Shown here in pieces: positions 26,031 through 33,959 of a stretch of DNA of 64,000 bases. The position numbers were made by a program, and so were the translations under genes. Within the stretch, counting starts at the first letter, position 1; each line of letters starts with the position of its first letter. This DNA is from Alphaproteobacteria bacterium (GTDB taxonomy: Bacteria > Pseudomonadota > Alphaproteobacteria > Micavibrionales > Micavibrionaceae): positions 62,001-126,000 of the forward strand of contig JASMHE010000007.1 of assembly GCA_030750865.1 (NCBI GenBank), given 5' to 3'. A model generated the notes under the pieces. It was given only the letters and a program-made list of their open reading frames with translations, was not told the DNA's origin and made no database searches.

Positions 26031-27062
26031 ATGACCGATAAAAGCAAAGAGAATAGTAAAACAGACACCCCGATGAAGGGCGACCGCATCGCCAAAGTCA
26101 TCGCCCGCGCAGGGCTATGTTCACGCCGCGACGCCGAACGCTGGATTGTCGACGGGCGCGTTGCCGTCAATGGTGACATCCTGTCATCGCCTGCCTGCAC
26201 AGTCACCGATGCCGATCAGGTTGTCGTGGACGGCAGACCATTACAGGCTGCCGAACAGACACGGCTGTTTTTGTATCATAAAAAACCGGGCCTGATTACA
26301 TCCTCCAAAGATGAACGCGGCCGTGCCACCGTTTTTGACGATCTGCCGGACGGCCTGCCCCGTACCTTGTCAATCGGCCGTCTTGATATCAATACCGAAG
26401 GTCTGCTTTTGCTGACCAATGACGGCGAGCTCGCCCGCTATATGGAACTGCCCAGCACCGGCATCAAACGTGAATACCGCGTGCGTGTTCTGGGCAATGT
26501 CACAAACGATAAACTGGAAAAGCTGAAAAACGGCATGACCGTTGACGGCGTGCGCTATGGGTCGATCAAGGCCCGTATTGAAAAAGGCGGATCGGCAGGC
26601 GACACCAAAGGCAGCGCCAATACATGGCTTGTCGTGAATTTGAAAGAAGGCAAGAACCGTGAAATCCGCCGCGTCATGGAAGCACTTGATCTGAAGGTCA
26701 ATCGCCTGATCCGCACATCATACGGCACATTCCATCTTGGCACATTGCCAAAGGGCGGCGTCCTTGAAATTCCGCACGGCAAGATCAAAGAACATCTGCC
26801 GGGTTTCTTTAACCCTAATAAGCAAGGCGGACAAGAGAAGACCACGAAAAAGAGCAGCGGGAAACAAAAACAAGCACACAGCAAGCCTGACGGACAACAA
26901 GCCGATAAAAAGCATTCCGGCCAGAAACACGCTGGTAAAAAACACGCAGATAAAAAACACACTGGCAAACACCACACAGGTGGAAACCGCCCATCATCAA
27001 AACAGAACACCCAAAAACAAAAACCGTACAAACAAAAGCCGCACAAACAAAAGAAAAAATAA
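26031..27062 (+). CDS. RsuA/RluB-family pseudouridine synthase with basic tail
   Basis: A 343-residue (or 329 from ATG 26073) RNA pseudouridine synthase. An S4 RNA-binding domain (RIAKVIARAGLCSRRDAERW) is followed by the catalytic domain with GRLDINTEGLLLLTNDG, whose Asp near 119 is the nucleophile, and GKNREIRRVMEALDLKVNRL. This architecture fits RluB (23S U2605) best. The last 80 residues form a Lys/His/Gln-rich disordered tail of short repeats (KKHADKKHTGKHHTGG-like), probably for nonspecific RNA contact; such tails are common in alphaproteobacteria but this one is unusually histidine-rich. The stop overlaps the ATG of the next gene by one base. Confidence 0.92.
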   Translation: MTDKSKENSKTDTPMKGDRIAKVIARAGLCSRRDAERWIVDGRVAVNGDILSSPACTVTDADQVVVDGRPLQAAEQTRLFLYHKKPGLITSSKDERGRATVFDDLPDGLPRTLSIGRLDINTEGLLLLTNDGELARYMELPSTGIKREYRVRVLGNVTNDKLEKLKNGMTVDGVRYGSIKARIEKGGSAGDTKGSANTWLVVNLKEGKNREIRRVMEALDLKVNRLIRTSYGTFHLGTLPKGGVLEIPHGKIKEHLPGFFNPNKQGGQEKTTKKSSGKQKQAHSKPDGQQADKKHSGQKHAGKKHADKKHTGKHHTGGNRPSSKQNTQKQKPYKQKPHKQKKK

Positions 27063-27991
27063 TGCTGATCATTACAGCTATTCTGCCTGTCTTTTTCGTC
27101 ATCATGACGGGGTACCTTGTCAAAAAGACATTTGCTTTTGATGAAACATTCTGGAAGCAAATGGACCGGCTTATTTTCTATGTCCTGTTGCCGTTGATGA
27201 TTTTCAAAACACTGGTCGAAGCGCCGATCTCGCTCGATATGATGAAAGTCGGCCTTGTCGTTTTCATCGCCATTACGGTCAATGCGGCGCTTTGCTTTTT
27301 GGTGCGGGCGCTCAAAATCTGGGGCAAAATCGAACCCGTGCCGTGGCCTGCCTTTACATCCATTTTTCAAGGCACGGTACGCGTCAATTTTTATATCGCC
27401 CTGTCTATTGCCACCATCATGTTCGGTGATACGGGCATCCAGATTCTATCTTTCATCCTGCTATTCTTATTACCGAGCGGCGTTGTCTATAGCATTTGCG
27501 TCTTGCAAAAATATGGCGGGATTTCAGACGCGCAATGTCGGCGCGGTATTTTATCCGTGCTGTTTAAAAACCCCGTCATTATTTCGTTATTGCTCGGCGT
27601 TACCACCGGATTATTCATTGATGAACTGCCTGTATTGCTTGACGAAACACTCAGCATCTTCGGGCGCGCGACATTGCCGCTGGCTTTGCTGGGCGTGGGG
27701 GCATCCATCAGTTTCCGCAGTTTGAAATCACTGATCTGGCCGTCCCTGATCGCCGCAAGCCTGCGGCTGATTGTCGGGCCGCTGGTCGGTATTGCCGTGG
27801 CCGCAAACTTTCACCTCAGCCCGCAGGAAACAACCTGTATTGTGCTTGTGCTGGCAGGCCCCAGCGCGGCATCATCCATGACATTTGCCACACAGATGGG
27901 CGGTGATACGCAGCTGATGTCCGCCATTTTAACAACGCAAACCGTCCTCAGTCTCGGGACATTGTCCTTCTTTGTGTCCATTATGCAATAA
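27062..27991 (+). CDS. AEC-family (auxin efflux carrier-like) transporter
   Basis: A 309-residue inner-membrane protein with about ten membrane segments, beginning MLIITAILPVFFVIMTGYLVKK, a typical AEC N-terminus. The C-terminal half has LAGPSAASSMTFATQMGGD and a closing helix TQTVLSLGTLSFFV. The family exports or imports organic acids such as malate or malonate; the substrate cannot be predicted. Its ATG overlaps the stop of the preceding pseudouridine synthase gene (TAATG), so the two are translationally coupled, though no functional relation is evident. Confidence 0.9.
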   Translation: MLIITAILPVFFVIMTGYLVKKTFAFDETFWKQMDRLIFYVLLPLMIFKTLVEAPISLDMMKVGLVVFIAITVNAALCFLVRALKIWGKIEPVPWPAFTSIFQGTVRVNFYIALSIATIMFGDTGIQILSFILLFLLPSGVVYSICVLQKYGGISDAQCRRGILSVLFKNPVIISLLLGVTTGLFIDELPVLLDETLSIFGRATLPLALLGVGASISFRSLKSLIWPSLIAASLRLIVGPLVGIAVAANFHLSPQETTCIVLVLAGPSAASSMTFATQMGGDTQLMSAILTTQTVLSLGTLSFFVSIMQ

Positions 27992-28045
27992 ACGAAATAC
28001 GGCCAAAGGAATACGACACCACGAATACCGCAAGAGGAATACAAT

Positions 28046-28594
28046 ATGAGAATCACCGCAGGCACATATCGCAACCGCCGCTTGAAAACACCCAAAAGCA
28101 TGGATATCCGCCCCGCCACGGACAAGGTACGTCAGGCTGTTTTTAACATGTTGCTGGCCTATGATTTGCCGGTCGATGCCCATGTCATAGACGGATTTTG
28201 TGGTACAGGGTCATACGGGCTGGAAGCCCTGTCACGCGACGCGGCCACCTGCACCTTTATCGATCAGGGACGCGAAGCCATCGCCATTTGCCATGATAAT
28301 ATCCGCGCCTTATCCTGCGACGATCAAAGTACCGTGATCGCCAAAAACATCACGGCCCTGCGCGCAAAACCGGATAAAAACCCGTCCGCCGATCTGATTT
28401 TCCTTGACCCGCCCTATGGCAAAAATCTCCTCTCCCCCGCAATTGATGCACTGCTCTCCGGCAACTGGACATCGGAAAAGACGGTTTTTGTCATTGAACA
28501 TGGCAAAAAAGACACGTTTACGCACCCCGCCCTTACCCTTGAAAAAGAGCGGCTTTACGGCGATATCTGCATCAAGATAATGCAAAAAGCATAA
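28046..28594 (+). CDS. rsmD: 16S rRNA (guanine-966-N2)-methyltransferase RsmD
   Basis: A 182-residue SAM-dependent methyltransferase that modifies G966 of 16S rRNA. The N-terminus MRITAGTYRNRRLKTP and RPATDKVRQAVFNML are family marks, followed by the SAM motif VIDGFCGTGSYGLEALSRDA near 49 and the catalytic DPPYGKNL near 122. Length is typical (about 180-200). It begins 54 bp after the AEC transporter gene on the same strand and could belong to a pseudouridine synthase-AEC-rsmD transcript; RluB and RsmD both modify rRNA. Confidence 0.94.
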   Translation: MRITAGTYRNRRLKTPKSMDIRPATDKVRQAVFNMLLAYDLPVDAHVIDGFCGTGSYGLEALSRDAATCTFIDQGREAIAICHDNIRALSCDDQSTVIAKNITALRAKPDKNPSADLIFLDPPYGKNLLSPAIDALLSGNWTSEKTVFVIEHGKKDTFTHPALTLEKERLYGDICIKIMQKA

Positions 28595-28623
28595 TTTATT
28601 TGTTTTTTATGCATATTTTTCTT

Positions 28624-28652
28624 GCACCTCATCGCGTATTTATGTAAAGTAC
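28624..28652 (+). promoter_or_regulatory. possible sigma70-type promoter of the secreted hypothetical gene
   Basis: TTGCAC and TAAAGT are separated by 17 bases in the AT-rich leader before ATG 28721. The match to consensus is weak (three and four of six), so this is only a candidate. Confidence 0.25.
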
Positions 28653-28720
28653 TATGCAGGGTTAGTGAAGTGGACGCAAGACGATCCTCCGACAACTGTA
28701 AAGAAAGAAGGAGAACAACG

Positions 28721-29314
28721 ATGAGAAACAAACAAAAGCTTACTGATAAATGGTCTCTTTCCCGCGAACACCAGAATGCACTTCTGTTAGGTGTCGCTCT
28801 CACCTGCGTATTCGGAAGCGTGGTAACGGGCACGGCGGCAATGGTATACACACCTGATACGACACACAACTCCCTTGAAACGCAGATCCAAGCGGATTTC
28901 GTCCAGCAAATGGATTTTGCAGACGAACTGGATGAAGGTACTTATATTGTGCAAATCGATAATCAAGATATTAGTGACACACCTATCACCCTGATCACGA
29001 TCAAAGGAGAAACAGGCGGTGGAACATTTTTCGGGCACGACACTATCGACGATTCATATGTTCCGGACAGTCCTGCAGATACACAAGACGGCAATGTATC
29101 AATCTGGAAGATCATGGGCAAAGACGCAATCCTGGCAAGCAATAATGACGGGGTCAGCACAGTCACAATTCCAGCAAAAATGTTCGGTAGAGATCAGGAC
29201 ATGAAACTATTGCTGAATATGAATACGAGTAGTGAGAACAGCTATCTCAACGTAACGCATCTGCCGAACCAACAACAAGTCGTTGCACCGCAGGTACAGG
29301 CTCCGTCTCCTTAA
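28721..29314 (+). CDS. hypothetical secreted/anchored protein
   Basis: About 197 residues from ATG 28721, chosen because AAGGAGA lies upstream at the right distance. The N-terminus is basic, followed by a hydrophobic segment (about 24-45, NALLLGVALTCVFGSVVTG) that anchors or exports the protein. The rest is polar, beta-rich and ends in a Gln/Pro tail. The middle, from ETQIQADFVQQMDF to MKLLLNMN, has no recognisable motif and no cysteine. I do not recognise a family. Possible promoter elements TTGCAC and TAAAGT lie 17 bp apart near 28624-28652. It stands between rsmD and the convergent nadC. Confidence 0.65.
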   Translation: MRNKQKLTDKWSLSREHQNALLLGVALTCVFGSVVTGTAAMVYTPDTTHNSLETQIQADFVQQMDFADELDEGTYIVQIDNQDISDTPITLITIKGETGGGTFFGHDTIDDSYVPDSPADTQDGNVSIWKIMGKDAILASNNDGVSTVTIPAKMFGRDQDMKLLLNMNTSSENSYLNVTHLPNQQQVVAPQVQAPSP

Positions 29315-29324
29315 AGCGGGTCGC

Positions 29325-30164
29325 TTAATAATCAAGACCGATATCAAGCGCAGGGGCGCTTTGCGTTAAGCGCCCCATTGAAATCAGATCAACGCCTGCT
29401 TCGGCAACCGGCACAATCGTGTCTTCGGTAATATTGCCCGACGCCTCGATTAGAAAACGCCCATCAATCATAGAGACCGCGCGGCGCAAGGCTTCCCCGC
29501 GCATATTATCCAAAAGCACCACATCAAACGGCATATCCAAAATGGCTTCGAGCTGTTCCAGCGTATCGACCTCGACTTCAAGCTTTGTCATGTGATCTTT
29601 CGCATCAAGGGCACGCTGCACCGTTTTACGAATATCGCCTTTATTTGCCGCAATGTGGTTATCTTTGATCATCATGGCATCATACAGACCGAACCTGTGG
29701 TTCTGGCCGCCGCCGCACCGCACTGCATATTTTTCCAGCACACGCAAATGCGGTGTCGTTTTCCGCGTACAGCAAATTTTTGCCTTTGTATGGGCAATCA
29801 GATCGGCCATTTTGCGGGTTTCACTCGCAATACCCGATAAATGTCCGGCATAGTTCAGCGCCGTACGCTCGGCCGATAAAATGGCCCGCGCATTCCCCTT
29901 GATGCCCAGCAATTTTGTACCGGCAACAATACGCGCTCCGTCTTCGGCAAAATGTTTGATTGTGATATCAGGATCGCATTGTCTGAATGTCTCGACAGCC
30001 AGATTTAGTCCGGCCACAACCCCCGCATCACGGGCATTCATGGTTACGGCCAATGTATCATCCGCATCAATGGTTGCCTGCGCAGTCAGATCGCCGCGCG
30101 CGGATAAATCTTCGCGCAGGGCCGTTGCAACAACATCACGAATTATCTGTTCGGAAAGCATCAC
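29325..30164 (-). CDS. nadC: nicotinate-nucleotide diphosphorylase (quinolinate phosphoribosyltransferase)
   Basis: A 279-residue enzyme converting quinolinate + PRPP to nicotinate mononucleotide, CO2 and PPi. Length and motifs are typical: NYAGHLSGIASETRKMADL, TRKTTPHLRVLEKYAVRCGGG, HRFGLYDAMMIKDNH, and LEVEVDTLEQLEAIL with VVLLDNM. The C-terminal barrel ends VDLISMGRLTQSAPALDIGLDY. It lies 15 bp after nadA on the same strand, giving an operon nadA-nadC. With nadX on the other side it completes the route from aspartate to nicotinate mononucleotide. Confidence 0.96.
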   Translation of the reverse strand: MMLSEQIIRDVVATALREDLSARGDLTAQATIDADDTLAVTMNARDAGVVAGLNLAVETFRQCDPDITIKHFAEDGARIVAGTKLLGIKGNARAILSAERTALNYAGHLSGIASETRKMADLIAHTKAKICCTRKTTPHLRVLEKYAVRCGGGQNHRFGLYDAMMIKDNHIAANKGDIRKTVQRALDAKDHMTKLEVEVDTLEQLEAILDMPFDVVLLDNMRGEALRRAVSMIDGRFLIEASGNITEDTIVPVAEAGVDLISMGRLTQSAPALDIGLDY

Positions 30165-30179
30165 GTATTCACCTTTTTA

Positions 30180-31196
30180 TCAACTGAGACGTAACATATG
30201 GTCAACCGCTTCTTTTGCCTTTGCCGCGACAGCCGGATCAACCGTAATTTCTGTTTCCAATGTCTGCAGCGAATGCAAAATCTTCGGCAATGTAATGCGT
30301 TTCATATGCGGACATAAATGGCACGAACGCACAAATTCCACATTCGGGTTGGCTTTGGAAATATTATCTCCCATCGAACATTCGGTAATCAGCACCACCT
30401 TTGCAGGTTGTTCGTCGGTCACATAATCAATCATCTGCGCCGTTGACCCTGCATAATCGGCTTCTTCCAATACATCCTGCGGACATTCGGGATGCGCCAG
30501 AATGGTGACTTTCGGGTCCTGCGTACGAATCTTGCGCAGATCATCACCGGTGAAGCGTTCATGCACTTCGCATTGTCCTTTATAGGTATGCACTTTCAAA
30601 TCAGGGCACTGCGTTGCCACATAAGCCGCCAGATATTGATCGGGGATCATCAGCACTTCGGAAACGCCCCATTCTTTTGCAACGGCATTTGCAATTTTCA
30701 CCGCGTTGCCGGATGTACAACACACATCGCTGGCGGCTTTGACTTCGGCTGTTGTATTCACATAGGTGATAATCGGCACGCCCGGATATTGTTCCCGCAG
30801 CAACTGTACATCCGCCGCCGTAATCCCTTCGGCCAGCGAACAGCCCGCCTTGACATCGGGGATCAGGACTGTTTTTTCGGGACACAGAATTTTGGATGTT
30901 TCCGCCATGAAATGTACCCCTGCCTGCACGATAATATCGGCTTCGGTCTTGGCCGCTTCCTGCGCCAGCTTTAACGAGTCGCCCAGAATATCACCGACAC
31001 AATGAAAGATATCCGGCGTCATGTAATTATGCGCCAGAATGACCGCATTCTTTTCTTTTTTCAGCTTGTTGATCTCATACACATAGGGCGCAAGCGCCTT
31101 CCAGTGATCTTCTTTATACTGGTCCGATACTTTGTCATAGAGCGGCGCTGTTGCGGCCCCGATTTCGTCGGTATATTCCAGTCGTTTTGTGAACAT
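30180..31196 (-). CDS. nadA: quinolinate synthase
   Basis: A 338-residue iron-sulfur enzyme condensing iminoaspartate with dihydroxyacetone phosphate to quinolinate. The three cysteines that hold the [4Fe-4S] cluster are represented by KAGCSLAEGI, the Cys region DVCCTSGNAVKIAN, and SCHLCPHMKRI. Other family marks are VILAHNYMTPDI and LAHPECPQDVLEEAD. Length is normal. The ATG at 31196 has AGAGG about eight bases upstream. The gene leads the nadA-nadC operon and diverges from nadX. Confidence 0.96.
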   Translation of the reverse strand: MFTKRLEYTDEIGAATAPLYDKVSDQYKEDHWKALAPYVYEINKLKKEKNAVILAHNYMTPDIFHCVGDILGDSLKLAQEAAKTEADIIVQAGVHFMAETSKILCPEKTVLIPDVKAGCSLAEGITAADVQLLREQYPGVPIITYVNTTAEVKAASDVCCTSGNAVKIANAVAKEWGVSEVLMIPDQYLAAYVATQCPDLKVHTYKGQCEVHERFTGDDLRKIRTQDPKVTILAHPECPQDVLEEADYAGSTAQMIDYVTDEQPAKVVLITECSMGDNISKANPNVEFVRSCHLCPHMKRITLPKILHSLQTLETEITVDPAVAAKAKEAVDHMLRLS

Positions 31197-31207
31197 GTTT
31201 ATCCCTC

Positions 31208-31221
31208 TTTATTGTAATAAA
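31208..31221. promoter_or_regulatory. palindrome in the nadA/nadX divergent region
   Basis: TTTATT-GT-AATAAA is an exact inverted repeat 12 bp upstream of the nadA start and could be an operator or part of the promoter. Regulators of NAD synthesis genes in alphaproteobacteria bind such inverted repeats, but the match to a known operator was not checked. Confidence 0.25.
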
Positions 31222-31337
31222 ACACACGCTGTGCTTTATCCCCCTATAAAAGCCGAAAAACAGTAGATTTGTAAAGGAATATTGCTATTGTTGGACATTG
31301 AAATCATACAACACAGCAATGAACGCGGTCACAGAAA

Positions 31338-32129
31338 ATGGATCATAAAATGCAGAAAATCGGTGTTGCAGGCGTCGGCGCAATCGGCGGTGCCGTGTGC
31401 CGTGCTTTAACAGACAATAAAATCAGACAATGCACCCTGCATGCGATCAGCGATCTGCAGGATAAACCCGCGTTTGATGTCCCTAATCTGGATTTCGAAC
31501 AGCTCTGCACGCAGTGCGATATTATTGTCGAGGCGCTCGTCCCTGATGCCGCGCCCGATCTGGCCCGCACGGCCTTGACGCACGGCAAGACCATTATCAT
31601 GATTTCAAGCGCGGCGCTGCTGCGCTTTCCCGATTTGCTGGATTTGGCCGAACAAAGCGCAGGCCGCATTCTGGTGCCATCGGGCGCATTGTCGGGTATT
31701 GACGGTGTCAACGCCCTGCATTCAATGGGGATCACATCCGCAACTATCCGGTCCACGAAAAAACCGATGGCCTATGACGGCGCGCCGCATATCATCGACA
31801 ACGACATTGATCTGACCGCCATCACACGGCCGCAATGCCTGTTTGAAGGCAACGCCCTTGATGCGGCCAAAGCATTTCCCGCCAATGTCAATGTCGCCGC
31901 GACCCTCAGCCTTGCCGCACTCGGCCCTGAAAATACCTTTGTCGAAGTCTGGGCCGACCCCGCCGCACCGGGCAACAGCCATGAAATTGATGTGCAAGGC
32001 GCCTATAGCAGCACCAAAGGCCGCGTCGATAACCGCCCTGATCCGGATAACCCGAAAACAAGCATGCTGGCCGCGCACAGTATTATTGCAACGTTAAAAT
32101 CCATGACGGAAAAAGTTGTGATTCTCTGA
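31338..32129 (+). CDS. nadX: L-aspartate dehydrogenase
   Basis: A 263-residue NAD(P)-dependent enzyme that makes iminoaspartate from aspartate, replacing L-aspartate oxidase (NadB) in the first step of NAD synthesis. The Rossmann motif is GVAGVGAIGGAV near residue 9-20; PSGALSGIDGVNAL, FPANVNVAATLSLAALG and EVWADPAAPGNSHEIDVQG, with the catalytic His in the last, are hallmarks. ATG 31338 and 31350 are both possible starts; neither has a strong ribosome site. It diverges from nadA-nadC, so the whole pathway to nicotinate mononucleotide is here. The stop abuts that of uppP on the other strand. No nadB is visible in the window. Confidence 0.93.
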   Translation: MDHKMQKIGVAGVGAIGGAVCRALTDNKIRQCTLHAISDLQDKPAFDVPNLDFEQLCTQCDIIVEALVPDAAPDLARTALTHGKTIIMISSAALLRFPDLLDLAEQSAGRILVPSGALSGIDGVNALHSMGITSATIRSTKKPMAYDGAPHIIDNDIDLTAITRPQCLFEGNALDAAKAFPANVNVAATLSLAALGPENTFVEVWADPAAPGNSHEIDVQGAYSSTKGRVDNRPDPDNPKTSMLAAHSIIATLKSMTEKVVIL

Positions 32130-32918
32130 TCAGAACAGATCGCGGTACGCAAACGCCAAAATCACCAGTCCCAACAGAATGCGGTAAATGACAAACGGCA
32201 TAAAACTCGCCCGTGCCAGCCATTTCATCATCAGATGAATGGACACAAGCCCCGCGATAAAGGCAATGGCAGCGGCGATCAGCACATCAAGCGAAAAGGC
32301 CGCATCCTGCAACTGCAACACATCAATCCCGCCAATCACGCCCGCACCGCTGATGGCAACGATACCTAAAAACAAGGAAAAACGCGCACTGTCTGTCCGG
32401 CTCAGTCCCAGAAAACGGCCTGCCGTCATTGTAATACCCGAACGGCTTGTGCCGGGGATCAACGCCAGAACCTGCGCCAGACCGATAAAGACCGCTTCTT
32501 TCCAGCATAATTTATCAAGGCCGGATTTTTTAACCTCAACACGGTCGGCAACCCCCAGCAAGATGCCGAATAATAATGTCGTCCAGCCAATCAGCGCGAT
32601 AGAACGGCTCCAATCCATCGGGAACAGATGCATCACCGCACCGGCCACCACCACAGGAATTGATGCCGCCACGACATAAAACAGCACATGCGCTTCATCG
32701 CCGCGCCGCATCACCGCGCGTCTTATATCACCGGAAAAATACAACAAGACAGCCGCCAGCGTGCCGATATGCACGGCAATATCCACCAGCAAGGTCTGCG
32801 CTGTATTCTGACCGGATACCAAATGATGGGTTAAAGCCAGATGTCCGCTGGAACTAATCGGCAGGAACTCCGTCACGCCCTGTATCAAAGCCAGTAAGAT
32901 GAGATGTAAAAGCGGCAT
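32130..32918 (-). CDS. uppP: undecaprenyl-diphosphatase (UppP/BacA)
   Basis: A 262-residue inner-membrane enzyme that dephosphorylates undecaprenyl diphosphate to recycle the lipid carrier for peptidoglycan and O-antigen; overproduction gives bacitracin resistance. The two catalytic motifs are GVTEFLPISSSGHLAL near 14-29 and PGTSRSG with the following ITMTAGRFLGLSRTDSARF. About eight membrane segments are present. Length is typical. Its stop codon directly abuts the end of nadX, so the two transcripts converge with no spacer. Confidence 0.96.
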   Translation of the reverse strand: MPLLHLILLALIQGVTEFLPISSSGHLALTHHLVSGQNTAQTLLVDIAVHIGTLAAVLLYFSGDIRRAVMRRGDEAHVLFYVVAASIPVVVAGAVMHLFPMDWSRSIALIGWTTLLFGILLGVADRVEVKKSGLDKLCWKEAVFIGLAQVLALIPGTSRSGITMTAGRFLGLSRTDSARFSLFLGIVAISGAGVIGGIDVLQLQDAAFSLDVLIAAAIAFIAGLVSIHLMMKWLARASFMPFVIYRILLGLVILAFAYRDLF

Positions 32919-32986
32919 GGCACTCGAAAACTGTTTTCTTCGCGTTTGTTTTTTTGTAGCCTAATCAAAAAATGGGATACTGTCAC

Positions 32987-33190
32987 ATGATTTATCTGTT
33001 CTGTACATTGGGTTTTATCGGCGGGTTCATTCTGGGCCAGATGGTGCTGGCGGTCTTGCTGCACGGGAAGACACGGGACGAACTGCTCGAAAATAAAAGC
33101 CTGCGGTGGTATGGCTTGCTAAACTGGATTTTCGCCATTGGCGGCGCATCATCCAGTATGATTGTGTATCAGCAATTCTTCCTGTCCTGA
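32987..33190 (+). CDS. small two-segment membrane protein
   Basis: A 67-residue hydrophobic protein from ATG 32987. Two membrane segments are visible (about 2-24 and 43-62) with a charged loop, KTRDELLENKSLRW, between them. GGGA lies a few bases upstream of the start. The family is not recognised, but composition, length and position between uppP and yceI support a real gene. Function is unknown. Confidence 0.55.
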   Translation: MIYLFCTLGFIGGFILGQMVLAVLLHGKTRDELLENKSLRWYGLLNWIFAIGGASSSMIVYQQFFLS

Positions 33191-33191
33191 A

Positions 33192-33213
33192 ATACATATA
33201 GAAAAATATGTAT
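33192..33213. repeat. AT-rich inverted repeat upstream of yceI
   Basis: ATACATAT at 33192-33199 and ATATGTAT at 33206-33213 form an exact inverted repeat with a six-base spacer, just after the small membrane protein gene and 85 bp before yceI. It could be an operator or a weak terminator. Confidence 0.35.
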
Positions 33214-33297
33214 AGAAAATAAGAACCGGACAGACTTGCCAAAACAGCAAACCGCCCTAAATCATAAAAAGACTTTTTTCAACCAAAGGAGATATGT

Positions 33298-33957
33298 ATG
33301 AAGACCCCTCTTATCAAAGCTGCGCGCCATATGGCGTTTATCGCAATGGGTGTTGCTTTTTTATTGTCAGCGACAACGCCTGCCAAAGCCGAAGCGGCAA
33401 AATATAATTTCGACAAAGCCCACACACAAATTTTGTTCTTTGTGAACCATCTCGGCTTTTCAAATTCACAAGGCGAATTCCATGACTATGACGGGCACTT
33501 TACCTTTGACCCTGAAAATCCGGCCGCCTCTTCTGTCGATGTCGCCATTAAAACGGCCAGCATTGATATGGATGACGCGGCATGGGACAAACACTTGAAA
33601 AATGAAGATTTCTTCCATGTCGAAAAATTCCCGAACATGACTTTCAAAAGCACGGCAATCGAAGTCACAGGCGAAAATACTGCAAAAATCACAGGGGATC
33701 TGACATTGCTGGGTGTGACACATCCTGTCACGCTTGATGTCACGCACAACAAATCAGGCACGCACCCCTATAGCGGCAAATTTGTCTCCGGCTTTTCCGC
33801 TACAACGACAATCAAGCGCAGCGCGTTTGGCATGAAATACGGCCTGCCTGCCGTGTCCGACGATGTGGAAGTCCGTCTCGAAGTTGAAGGCATCCGCCAA
33901 GAAGCCGCACAAGAGGCTGAAACAGACGCAAAGGCAGACAGCACAGACGCTGAATAA
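33298..33957 (+). CDS. YceI-family periplasmic lipid-binding protein
   Basis: A 219-residue secreted protein. The signal peptide runs to about residue 32 (ATTPAKA-EA). The mature part is a YceI lipocalin-like barrel: FDKAHTQILFFVNHLGFSN, VDVAIKTASIDMD, FFHVEKFPNMTFKST, GDLTLLGVTHPVTLDVT and the closing FGMKYGLPAVSDDVEV. YceI proteins bind polyisoprenoid or amphipathic lipids in the periplasm. The C-terminus ends in an acidic Ala/Glu/Asp tail. A strong ribosome site (AAGGAGATATGT) precedes the ATG. It is followed two bases later by the cytochrome b561-YceI gene, so the pair is translationally coupled. Confidence 0.93.
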   Translation: MKTPLIKAARHMAFIAMGVAFLLSATTPAKAEAAKYNFDKAHTQILFFVNHLGFSNSQGEFHDYDGHFTFDPENPAASSVDVAIKTASIDMDDAAWDKHLKNEDFFHVEKFPNMTFKSTAIEVTGENTAKITGDLTLLGVTHPVTLDVTHNKSGTHPYSGKFVSGFSATTTIKRSAFGMKYGLPAVSDDVEVRLEVEGIRQEAAQEAETDAKADSTDAE

Positions 33958-33959
33958 AT

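Noticed and set aside
26555-27370. A minus-strand open frame of 271 codons rich in Cys and Phe
   Set aside because: It is antisense to the Lys/His-rich tail of the pseudouridine synthase and the start of the AEC transporter; the composition follows from the complementary codons.
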